Below are positions 1 through 7,128 of a stretch of 64,000 nt of DNA, in pieces. The DNA comes from Rathayibacter sp. VKM Ac-2760 (GTDB lineage Bacteria; Actinomycetota; Actinomycetes; Actinomycetales; Microbacteriaceae), in assembly GCF_009834185.1 (NCBI RefSeq), contig NZ_CP047173.1, positions 3,038,001-3,102,000 of the forward strand, in the 5' to 3' direction. Made by a program: the position numbers and the translations under genes. The notes under the pieces were generated by a model. That model was not told the DNA's origin. It worked only from the letters and a program-made list of their open reading frames with translations, and ran no database searches. Position 1 is the first letter of the stretch; every line of letters starts with the position of its first letter.

Positions 1-660
1 GTCGACTCCGGCGTCGTCGCCGGCGACGTGATCTCGGGCTCGTTCGACTCCCTCCTGGCCAAGCTGATCGTCACCGGCGCCACCCGCGCCGAGGCACTCG
101 AGCGCTCCCGCCGCGCCCTCGCCGAGTTCGAGGTCACCGGCCTGCCCACCGTGCTGCCGTTCCACCGCGCCATCGTCGACGACCCGGCCTTCGCCCCCGC
201 CGGCGACGAGCCGTTCTCGATCTACACCCGCTGGATCGAGACCGAGTTCGACAACACCATCGAGGCGTGGAGCGGCGAGCCCGGCGCGATCGACGGACCG
301 GCCGCGCGCCAGAGCGTCGTCGTCGAGGTCGACGGCCGCCGCGTCGAGGTCACCCTGCCCGGCGACCTCGTCGGCTCCGGCCCCGCGCGCGGGCCCGCCG
401 CCGCCGCCCCCAAGCGCCGCGGCTCCGCCTCCGTCAGCACCGTCACCGGCGACTCCGTCACCGCGCCGATGCAGGCGACCATCGTCAAGGTCGCCGTCGC
501 CGAGGGCGACACCGTCGTCACCGGCGACCTCGTCGTCGTCCTCGAGGCGATGAAGATGGAGCAGCCCCTCACCGCCCACAAGGACGGCGTCGTCCGCTCC
601 CTCAACGCGGAGGCCGGCACCACCGTGTCCTCGGGGCACGTCTTGTTGTCCATCTCCTGA
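1..660 (+). CDS. Acyl-CoA carboxylase biotin-carrier/biotin carboxylase subunit, C-terminal part (cut by window edge)
   Basis: The reading frame is open from base 1, so the gene starts outside the window; 219 residues are visible. The first ~90 residues (ISGSFDSLLAKLIV, then an R-x-A-L-x-EF stretch) fit the end of a biotin carboxylase C-terminal domain. A linker follows, then a biotinyl domain over roughly the last 70 residues with the biotin attachment motif EAMKMEQPL. This is the alpha subunit of an acetyl/propionyl-CoA carboxylase type enzyme, which carries CO2 on biotin for malonyl- or methylmalonyl-CoA synthesis in the cytoplasm. The stop codon lies inside a hairpin (657-681). The exact acyl-CoA substrate cannot be told from this fragment. 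Confidence 0.93.
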   Translation, partial: VDSGVVAGDVISGSFDSLLAKLIVTGATRAEALERSRRALAEFEVTGLPTVLPFHRAIVDDPAFAPAGDEPFSIYTRWIETEFDNTIEAWSGEPGAIDGPAARQSVVVEVDGRRVEVTLPGDLVGSGPARGPAAAAPKRRGSASVSTVTGDSVTAPMQATIVKVAVAEGDTVVTGDLVVVLEAMKMEQPLTAHKDGVVRSLNAEAGTTVSSGHVLLSIS

Positions 661-681
661 GCCGCTCCCTGCGCGGCTCAG
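657..681 (+). terminator. Hairpin overlapping the carboxylase stop codon
   Basis: CTGAGCCGC (657-665) pairs perfectly with GCGGCTCAG (673-681) around a 7-base loop. The stem contains the stop codon of the upstream gene. There is no clear U tract, as is usual for high-GC actinobacterial terminators. It is the first part of a dispersed repeat family found again at 1313-1416, 9041-9200 and, in divergent form, near 19150. Confidence 0.55.
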
Positions 682-760
682 CGCGGTCGGCTCGTTCGCG
701 TGGTGCGTTCCGCAGAGCGGGTCGCGTCGCGCGGCCTCGAAACGCTGACACGCGTTTCTC
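657..760 (+). repeat. Dispersed ~100-bp intergenic repeat, copy 1
   Basis: The segment from the CTGAGCCGC hairpin through GCGTTCCGCAGAGCGGGTCG to CACGCGTTTCTC is present again, reversed, at 1313-1416. The two copies therefore form a long imperfect inverted repeat bracketing the non-coding gap 661-1440. I see no gene in that gap. Confidence 0.75.
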
Positions 761-810
761 GGTCTCGCGCTCTTCCTGAAGCTTCTCGTGGTCGAGCAAG
801 CCTCCTTCAT

Positions 811-846
811 GCTGGTCGAGTAGCCGCGCAGCGGCGTATCGAGACC
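811..846 (+). repeat. REP-like palindrome (CTGGTCGAGTAGCC...GTATCGAGACC)
   Basis: GCTGGTCGAGTAGCCGCGC is followed by AGCGGCGTATCGAGACC, an imperfect palindrome of about 36 bases. Relatives occur at 920-958, 1082-1120, 1245-1283, 60351-60506 and 62839-62881, always outside genes. Confidence 0.7.
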
Positions 847-904
847 CTCGCTCACTCAGCAGTGCGGTCAGACGCCGCTCCCACCACCACCGCTGAAGCC
901 GCGC

Positions 905-1300
905 CTCGGGCGGAGCCGGATCTCGATACGCGCGCTCCGCGCGCTACTCGATCGGCAAGAAGCGAGACCCACCCCGCTCGGCAGACCCGCTCGACGAGCA
1001 CAACATCAGCCACGAAAAGCCCTCATCGCCCATCGGCGATGACACCGCACCACAGCTGACACTGCGCCTCGGGCAGCGCCGGATCTCGATACGCGCGCTC
1101 CGCGCGCTACTCGATCGGCAGGAGGCGAGACCCGCCCTGCTCGGCAGACGCGCTCGACGAGCACATCATCAGCCAGGAGCCGCCCTCATCGCCCATCGGC
1201 GATGGGACCGCACCACAGCTGACGCTGCGCGCCGGGCGGCGCCGGATCTCGATACGCGCGCTCCGCGCGCTACTCGATCGGCAGGAAGCGAGGCGGGCGG
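905..1300. repeat. Tandem repeat, period 162-163 bp, with embedded palindromes
   Basis: The palindrome TCTCGATACGCGCGCTCCGC...CTACTCGATCGGCA begins at 920, 1082 and 1245, spacings of 162 and 163 bases. The spacer between copies is also repeated: both contain CTCATCGCCCATCGGCGATG and CGCACCACAGCTGAC. So this is a true tandem array rather than isolated palindromes. No reading frame in it looks protein-coding. Confidence 0.8.
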
Positions 1301-1312
1301 AGCGCCGCGACC

Positions 1313-1416
1313 GAGAAACGCGTGCCAGCGTTTCTCGGCAGCGCGACGGGACCCGCTCTACGGAACGCGCCCCGTCGCGAAGCCGACTGCGCTGAGCCGC
1401 GCGGGGAGCGGCTCAG
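1313..1416 (-). repeat. Dispersed ~100-bp intergenic repeat, copy 2, with lpdA-side terminator hairpin
   Basis: This is the inverted partner of 657-760. It ends in CTGAGCCGC (1392-1400), a 7-base loop and GCGGCTCAG (1408-1416). For the minus-strand lpdA gene, which stops at 1441, this hairpin lies 25 bases downstream and is a plausible terminator. Confidence 0.7.
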
Positions 1417-1440
1417 AGGACGGCGCGCACATCGTCGGCG

Positions 1441-2880
1441 TCAGCCGACGATGTGCATGGCGCGCGCCGCCTCCGAGATGGAGCCGGTGAGGCTCGGGTA
1501 GACGGTGAAGGCGCGGGCGACCTGGTCGACGGTGAGGCGGTGCTCGACGGCGAGGGCGAGGGGGAAGATGAGCTCGCTGGCCTTGGGGGCGACGATGACG
1601 CCGCCGATGACGGTGCCGGAGCCGGTGCGGGCGAAGACCTTCACGAAGCCGTCGCGGATGCCCATCATCTTGGCGCGCGGGTTGGCGGCGAGGGGGAGCT
1701 TGTAGATCTCGCCCTGGGCGATGCCCTCCTCGATCTCCTTCTGGCTCCAGCCGACGGTGGCGATCTCGGGCTGGGTGAAGATGTTCGCGGCGACGTTGCG
1801 CACCTCGGTGGGGTTCACCGCGTCGCCCATGGCGTGGAAGACGCCGGTGCGGCCCTGCATGGCGGCGACGGAGGCGAGCGGCAGGAAGGTGGTGCAGTCG
1901 CCGGCCGCGTAGATGGAGGGCACGCTCGTGCGGGCGACGCGGTTGACGCGGATGTGGCCCGACTCGGTGAGCTGCACGCCCGCCTCCTCGAGGCCGATGC
2001 CGGCGGTGTTCGGGATCGAGCCGACGGCCATCAGGCAGTGCGAGCCCTCGACGATGCGGCCGTCGGAGAGCACGGCGCGGACGCCCTTCTCGGTGCGCTC
2101 GACGCGGTCGGCGCGCGACTTGGAGAGCACGACCATGCCGTTGCGCTTGAAGACGTTCTCGATGACGGCGGCGGCGTCCGCGTCCTCGCCGGGGAGCACC
2201 TGGTCGCGGGAGGAGATCAGCGTGACCCGTGCGCCGAGGGCGCGGTAGGCGGAGGCGAACTCGGCTCCGGTGACGCCGGAGCCGACGACGATCAGGTGCT
2301 CGGGCACGGTCTTGAGGTTGTAGAGCTGGGTCCAGCTCATGATCCGCTCGCCGTCGGGGACGGCGGAGGGGAGGATGCGCGGGCTCGCGCCGACGGAGAC
2401 GACGAGGGTGTCGGCCTCGATCCGGTCGAAGTCCATGCCCTCGTCGCCGGGGGCGGTCGCGACGATGAGCGCGTTCGAGCCGTCGAGCCGCCCGTCGCCC
2501 TGCACGATGCGGACGCCGTGGTGCACGAGGTTCGCGCGCATGTCCTCGGACTGCTGGCGGGCGAGCCCGAGCAGGCGCTTGTTGACCGTGGCGAGGTTGA
2601 CCGCGACCTCCGGGCGGACCGGCTTGTTGGTCTGCTCCGAGCGGGTGAAGAACTGCACGCCCAGGTCGGCGGCCTCGCCGATCGCGTTGGTGGCCTCGGC
2701 GGTCGCGATCAGCGACTTTGACGGGACGACGTCGGTGATGACGGCCGATCCGCCCACTCCGACGCGCTCGACCAGGGTGACCTCGGCACCCAGCTGGGCT
2801 CCGGCGAGGGCGGCCTCGTAGCCGCCGGGCCCCCCGCCGAGGACGGCGATCCGCTGCGTGCGCTCGAACTCGTAAGGCAT
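1441..2880 (-). CDS. lpdA: NAD(P)H-quinone dehydrogenase, LpdA-type flavoprotein
   Basis: The 479-residue product is a two-dinucleotide-binding flavoprotein of the lipoamide dehydrogenase superfamily. It has an N-terminal FAD fold (AVLGGGPGGYEAALAG, residues ~12-27), a central NAD(P)H fold (VVGSGVTGAEFASAYRALG) and a C-terminal dimerisation domain. The redox-active disulfide of true lipoamide dehydrogenases is missing: that place reads GVGGSAVITDVVPSKSLIA. The C-terminal His-Glu motif is replaced by YPSLTGSISEA. Both features match mycobacterial LpdA (Rv3303c), a quinone reductase, so an electron-transfer or antioxidant role is likelier than a part in pyruvate dehydrogenase. The ATG at 2880 starts just before the FAD motif; an upstream extension of the frame has no matching homology. 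Confidence 0.9.
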   Translation of the reverse strand: MPYEFERTQRIAVLGGGPGGYEAALAGAQLGAEVTLVERVGVGGSAVITDVVPSKSLIATAEATNAIGEAADLGVQFFTRSEQTNKPVRPEVAVNLATVNKRLLGLARQQSEDMRANLVHHGVRIVQGDGRLDGSNALIVATAPGDEGMDFDRIEADTLVVSVGASPRILPSAVPDGERIMSWTQLYNLKTVPEHLIVVGSGVTGAEFASAYRALGARVTLISSRDQVLPGEDADAAAVIENVFKRNGMVVLSKSRADRVERTEKGVRAVLSDGRIVEGSHCLMAVGSIPNTAGIGLEEAGVQLTESGHIRVNRVARTSVPSIYAAGDCTTFLPLASVAAMQGRTGVFHAMGDAVNPTEVRNVAANIFTQPEIATVGWSQKEIEEGIAQGEIYKLPLAANPRAKMMGIRDGFVKVFARTGSGTVIGGVIVAPKASELIFPLALAVEHRLTVDQVARAFTVYPSLTGSISEAARAMHIVG

Positions 2881-2986
2881 GCCTCCCATTGTCCTCCCGC
2901 GCTGGGAGTTCGCCCAATCGACGGGGGTGCAGGGAGGCTCGGCAGCCCGGCCACGCCCGCCCGCGCCGCGTGGATAGGGTGGGGGA

Positions 2987-3820
2987 ATGGCTGACCAGAC
3001 CCCGAATCCCCTCGACTCCGCCGACGCCGATCCGTTCGCGATCGCCGCCGAGGCCGCCGCGCAGATCGCCGAGGCGACCGGCGTCGAGAAGCACGACATC
3101 GCGCTCACCCTCGGCAGCGGCTGGGGCCGGGCCGCGGACGCGATCGGCGAGACGACGGCGACCGTCGACGCGACGGAGATCGTCGGCTTCACGAGATCGG
3201 CCGTGCACGGGCACGGCGGCAGCCTCCGCTCGGTGCTGCTGCCGACCGGCAAGCGCGCGCTGATCATCGGCGCCCGCACCCACTACTACGAGGGCTACGG
3301 CGTGCGCCGGGTCGTGCACAGCGTGCGCACCGCGGCGGCGGCGGGTGCGTCGGTGATGATCCTCACCAACGGTGCCGGCGGCATCAAGGAGCACTGGACC
3401 CCCGGCACCCCCGTGCTGATCAGCGACCACATCAACCTCACCGCCGACTCGCCGCTCGAGGGCGCGACCTTCATCGACCTCACCGACCTCTACTCCGCTC
3501 GCCTGCGCGCCCTCGCCCGCGAGACCCGGGCCGACCTGGACGACGGCGTCTACGTGCAGTTCCGCGGTCCGCACTACGAGAGCCCGGCCGAGGTGCAGAT
3601 GGCGCGGATCATCGGCGGCCACATCGTCGGCATGTCCACCGCGCTCGAGGCGATCGCGGCGCGCGAGGCCGGCATGGAGGTGCTGGGCATGTCGCTGATC
3701 ACGAACCTGGCGGCGGGCATCCAGAAGACGCCGCTGAGCCACGAGGAGGTCCTCGAGGCCGGGCGGAACGCGGAGGACGACCTCGCGCGCCTGCTCGCCG
3801 GCATCACGGGCACGCTGTGA
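2987..3820 (+). CDS. punA: Purine-nucleoside phosphorylase
   Basis: This 277-residue cytoplasmic enzyme splits purine (deoxy)nucleosides with phosphate into base and (deoxy)ribose-1-phosphate. Recognisable parts are the phosphate loop LGSGWGRAAD (~44-53), HGHGGSLRS, MILTNGAGGIKE and the C-terminal EVLGMSLITNLAAGI, all typical of the trimeric class II (PunA/PNP) family. The ATG at 2987 follows a short intergenic region shared with divergent lpdA. Its stop overlaps by 4 bases the start of a phosphosugar mutase, which would act on the sugar phosphate released here. The pair complements the nucleoside uptake and pyrimidine salvage genes at 9-19 kb. Confidence 0.93.
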   Translation: MADQTPNPLDSADADPFAIAAEAAAQIAEATGVEKHDIALTLGSGWGRAADAIGETTATVDATEIVGFTRSAVHGHGGSLRSVLLPTGKRALIIGARTHYYEGYGVRRVVHSVRTAAAAGASVMILTNGAGGIKEHWTPGTPVLISDHINLTADSPLEGATFIDLTDLYSARLRALARETRADLDDGVYVQFRGPHYESPAEVQMARIIGGHIVGMSTALEAIAAREAGMEVLGMSLITNLAAGIQKTPLSHEEVLEAGRNAEDDLARLLAGITGTL

Positions 3821-5484
3821 CGGCGGACGTCCGCGCGCGGGCCGAGGACTGGCTCGCGCAGGACCCCGACGCCGAGACCCGGCAGGAGCTGGTCGACCTG
3901 CTGACCGCCGACGCGGCGGGCGATCCGGCCGCCGCGGCCGAGCTGGAGGACCGCTTCCGCGAGCGCCTCGCCTTCGGCACCGCGGGCCTGCGCGGCGCGA
4001 TCGCCGCCGGCTCCAACCGGATGAACCGCGTGCTGGTCTCGCAGGCGGCCGTCGGCCTCGCCGACCACCTGCTCGCGCAGGGCCTCGAGCGCCCCGTGAT
4101 CGTGATCGGCTACGACGGGCGGAAGAACTCGCGCGTCTTCGCCGAGGACTCGGCCGCCCTGATGGCGGGCGCGGGCGCCGACGCGGTCCTCCTCCCCCGC
4201 CTGCTGCCCACTCCCGTGCTCGCCTTCGCCGTGCGCCACCTCGGCGCCGACGCCGGCGTGATGGTGACGGCGAGCCACAACCCGCCGCAGGACAACGGCT
4301 ACAAGGTCTACCTCGGCGGCGAGGACGACGGCTCGCAGATCGTGCCGCCGGTCGACTCCACGATCGCCGAGCGGATCCTCGCGGTCGCGACGACGCGGCG
4401 GGTCACCGAGCTGCCGCGCGGGGAGTACCGCCTCGCCGAGGAGTCGGTCGTCGACGCGTACATCGCGGCGACGGCGGCCGTCGGCCGGCAGTCGGAGCCG
4501 CTGCGCGTCGTCTACACGGCGATGCACGGCGTGGGCTGGGAGACGGCGCACCGCGTGCTCTCGGCCGCCGGCTTCGATGAGCCGGCCGTGGTGGTCGAGC
4601 AGATCGATCCCGATCCCGCGTTCCCGACGGTCGCGTTCCCGAATCCGGAGGAGGCGGGCGCACTCGATCTCGCCTTCGCCACGGCCCGCTCGGGGCGCGC
4701 GCAGCTGATCGTCGCCAACGACCCGGACGCGGACCGCTTCGCCGCGGCGATCCCGGACGCGTCCACCGAGGACGGCTTCCGGCGCCTGTCCGGCAACGAG
4801 GTGGGCGCCCTGCTCGGCTGGCGCGCCGCCGAGCGCGCTCGCACCGAGGGCCGCGTCGGCGGAGCGCTCGCCTGCTCGATCGTCTCCTCCCCCGGCCTCG
4901 GTGCGGTCGCCCGCGACTACGGGCTGGACTTCGCCGAGACGCTCACCGGCTTCAAGTGGATCTCGCGCGTCCCCGATCTCGTCTTCGGCTACGAGGAGGC
5001 GCTCGGCTACCTGGTGAACCCCGAGACGGTCCGCGACAAGGACGGCATCTCGGCCGCGCTCGCGTTCCTCGACCTGGCCTCGTCGCTCGCCGCCGAGGGC
5101 CGGAGCATCGCGGACGAGCTCGACGCCTTCGCCGAGCGCTTCGGGCTGTTCGGCTCGGAGCAGATCTCGCTGCGGGTGACCGACCTCTCCGAGATCGGCC
5201 GGATCATGGCGGGGCTGCGCCGCACGCCGCCGGCGACGATCGGCGGGCTCGCCGTCGAGCGCACGGAGGACCTGCTCGCCGCGGGCGGCGCGCTCCCGCC
5301 GACCGACGCGCTGCGCTTCTCCCTCGACGGAGCGCGGCTGATCGCCCGCCCGAGCGGCACCGAGCCGAAGGTGAAGCTGTACCTGGACGCGTGGTCGCAC
5401 GAGCCGGAGGCGGCCACCCGCCGGACCGACGTGCAGCGGCGGCTCGACGCGCTGCGCACCGGGGCCGCGGCGCTGCTCGCCTGA
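3817..5484 (+). CDS. Phospho-sugar mutase (probable phosphopentomutase/phosphoglucomutase)
   Basis: The 555-residue product belongs to the alpha-D-phosphohexomutase superfamily, long (PGM2-like) type. The catalytic phosphoserine lies in TASHNPPQDNGYK (Ser near residue 153). The metal loop is NDPDADRF (~302-309), the sugar loop GYEEALGYLV, and the phosphate-binding loop RPSGTEPKVKLY is near the C-terminus. It starts with GTG at 3817, overlapping the punA stop (GTGA). This translational coupling suggests it converts ribose-1-phosphate to ribose-5-phosphate; PGM2-type enzymes are known to have phosphopentomutase activity. A general phosphoglucomutase/phosphomannomutase is the alternative. Confidence 0.88.
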   Translation: MTADVRARAEDWLAQDPDAETRQELVDLLTADAAGDPAAAAELEDRFRERLAFGTAGLRGAIAAGSNRMNRVLVSQAAVGLADHLLAQGLERPVIVIGYDGRKNSRVFAEDSAALMAGAGADAVLLPRLLPTPVLAFAVRHLGADAGVMVTASHNPPQDNGYKVYLGGEDDGSQIVPPVDSTIAERILAVATTRRVTELPRGEYRLAEESVVDAYIAATAAVGRQSEPLRVVYTAMHGVGWETAHRVLSAAGFDEPAVVVEQIDPDPAFPTVAFPNPEEAGALDLAFATARSGRAQLIVANDPDADRFAAAIPDASTEDGFRRLSGNEVGALLGWRAAERARTEGRVGGALACSIVSSPGLGAVARDYGLDFAETLTGFKWISRVPDLVFGYEEALGYLVNPETVRDKDGISAALAFLDLASSLAAEGRSIADELDAFAERFGLFGSEQISLRVTDLSEIGRIMAGLRRTPPATIGGLAVERTEDLLAAGGALPPTDALRFSLDGARLIARPSGTEPKVKLYLDAWSHEPEAATRRTDVQRRLDALRTGAAALLA

Positions 5485-5485
5485 C

Positions 5486-5530
5486 GGTCGGGCCGCACCG
5501 GGTCGGGCCGCACCGGGTCGGGCCGCACCG
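5486..5530. repeat. Three tandem 15-bp units (GGTCGGGCCGCACCG)
   Basis: GGTCGGGCCGCACCG is repeated head to tail at 5486-5500, 5501-5515 and 5516-5530, directly after the mutase stop codon. It has no inverted symmetry and does not continue the reading frame. It looks like a simple slippage array. Confidence 0.85.
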
Positions 5531-5584
5531 GCACGGTCCGCCGCCGGCGGCTCCCCGGCCGAGCCCGCCCCGGGAGCAGCGCTG

Positions 5585-6925
5585 TCAGCCCGCGGCCGGG
5601 TCGAGTGCGGGGTTGGCGGTGCCCGTGCAGGTGGGCTGGGCCTTGCCGAGGATGAAGTCCGACAGCGCACGGAAAGTGAGCTCGGGCGCCTTCACCCAGG
5701 GAGCGTGCTCAGCGCCGGGGATGTAAACGGTCTGCGCGTCGGAGCTCGCGGTTCCGAGGGTGTGCTGGCTGGGCCAGGGCAGGAAGTCGAACTGCGCTCG
5801 CACGAGCATCGTCGGCACGTGGAGCGTGCGGAGCGCGGTGAGCGTCGAGTCCCAGTGCGCGGCGAAGTCGGCCGCCAGGATCGGGTTCGAGTAGACGTTG
5901 AGTCCGCCGGTCGCACCGAGCTCCGCGGTGAGGATGCTCCTGGCGTCCTGCTGGGAGGCCAGATTCAGCGCGGCGTCGGATCCCATGAGCTGCTGCACCA
6001 CCAGCGCGGCCAACACACGCGGTGACGAGACATTGCCCGGCTGCTCGGTCGGCACGTCCCCCGGTGCACTGCGCTGGTCGACATCGGCCGTCGCCGCCAG
6101 GTCCTGGTCGTCGATCTCCTGGGCCTCCGGGGACAGCCCGTAGGTACCGGGAGCGATGAAGACGGCCTTCTCGACGTGGGCCGAGTGGTCCGCCGCATAG
6201 GCCGCGGCGAGGAAGCCTCCTGCGGAGTGACCGACGACGATCACGCGGTCCGCCCCCGTCTGCTGGCGGACAGCATCGATGTCCGCGAGCGATCGCTCCA
6301 GGGAGTACTCGCCGATCGGCAGGTCGGGGGAATAGCCGCCGCCGGCCTGGTCGAACATGTACACGTCGTGTCCGGTCTCGGCGAGTCTGGGGATGACGGT
6401 GAATTCACCGGGGGTGACGAACCCGCCGGGGCCGCCGTGGAGGTACACGATCGGTACGTCCGAGCCGGACGGCGCGGCAGCGGCGGTCTTCCAGACCGCC
6501 ACCCGTGAGCCGGTGGACAGATCCCAGTAGGCCGGGGCGACGGGGTTGTAGCTCGGGGAAGTGCGGGTGACGGGAGCGAGGACCGTGGCGCCGGCGAGAG
6601 CACCGAAGCCGATCGTCGCGACGACGGCGACGGCCACCGGGACGCGCAGGCGAACGAGGCGCCGGACCGGGCGCGGCCGACGCGGCAGGATCCGCTGTGC
6701 CGCCACGACCAGCAGGAACACCACCACGAGTGACAGAACGATCCAGACGATCACCGCGACCGGCAGCGACGCGGTGAGTGCGAGGGCCGCCGCGACGGTC
6801 GCGGCGACGACGCCGACGACGACGGACGCGGCGACGGCGAGCACGAACAGGACCTTGCGGAGGACGACCGAGGGGCGCGTCCGGCCGGCCCGGGAGGGGC
6901 TTCTCGAGGGTTCGGGTGCTGACAT
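5585..6925 (-). CDS. Membrane-anchored alpha/beta hydrolase (proline iminopeptidase-like)
   Basis: The protein has 446 residues. The ATG at 6925 has AGGAG about 10 bases upstream, better placed than upstream alternatives. The first ~135 residues hold several hydrophobic helices (FVLAVAASVVVGVVAATVAA, VIVWIVLSLVVVFLLVVA, and one near 110-130), so the catalytic domain probably sits outside the membrane. The C-terminal ~300 residues are an alpha/beta hydrolase: oxyanion motif HGGPGG, nucleophile elbow VGHSAGG and a C-terminal His in PGAEHAPW. HGGPGG followed by a cap domain resembles proline iminopeptidases and related serine hydrolases. Substrate unknown. It is a monocistron ahead of a strong terminator-like palindrome shared with the chitinase side. 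Confidence 0.8.
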   Translation of the reverse strand: MSAPEPSRSPSRAGRTRPSVVLRKVLFVLAVAASVVVGVVAATVAAALALTASLPVAVIVWIVLSLVVVFLLVVAAQRILPRRPRPVRRLVRLRVPVAVAVVATIGFGALAGATVLAPVTRTSPSYNPVAPAYWDLSTGSRVAVWKTAAAAPSGSDVPIVYLHGGPGGFVTPGEFTVIPRLAETGHDVYMFDQAGGGYSPDLPIGEYSLERSLADIDAVRQQTGADRVIVVGHSAGGFLAAAYAADHSAHVEKAVFIAPGTYGLSPEAQEIDDQDLAATADVDQRSAPGDVPTEQPGNVSSPRVLAALVVQQLMGSDAALNLASQQDARSILTAELGATGGLNVYSNPILAADFAAHWDSTLTALRTLHVPTMLVRAQFDFLPWPSQHTLGTASSDAQTVYIPGAEHAPWVKAPELTFRALSDFILGKAQPTCTGTANPALDPAAG

Positions 6926-7033
6926 GGGTGTGAGATCTCCTGGGAGGGTGGCGCAGTGACCGGGAGAGGGCACCGCGCGAGGGGCGGCCGCTGCGGGTGC
7001 CGCGGCCGCGGGAATCGGAACACGGGCGGAAGA

Positions 7034-7086
7034 CGGACCGCGTCCCCCGGTCGCAGCGTTCGCTGCGGCTCGGGGGACGCGGTCCG
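7034..7086. terminator. Perfect 16-bp stem-loop between hydrolase and chitinase genes
   Basis: CGGACCGCGTCCCCCG (7034-7049) is exactly complementary to CGGGGGACGCGGTCCG (7071-7086). A second small stem, CGCAGCG/CGCTGCG, lies in the loop. It lies 42 bases beyond the chitinase stop (7129, minus strand) and 108 bases upstream of the hydrolase start, so it most likely ends chitinase transcription. Confidence 0.75.
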
Positions 7087-7128
7087 CGTCAGCGCATCGC
7101 CGCCGGGCGGTCGGCCCGACGACGCTGG

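Noticed and set aside
661..1440. Possible small genes in the gap between carboxylase and lpdA
   Set aside because: All frames run through inverted and tandem repeats without ribosome sites or protein-like composition.
1453..2721. 422-codon plus-strand frame opposite lpdA
   Set aside because: Asp/Gly/Val-rich shadow with no motif; lpdA on the other strand is clearly real.
3574..5670. 698-codon minus-strand frame opposite the phosphosugar mutase
   Set aside because: Arg-rich antisense shadow of a well-conserved enzyme gene.
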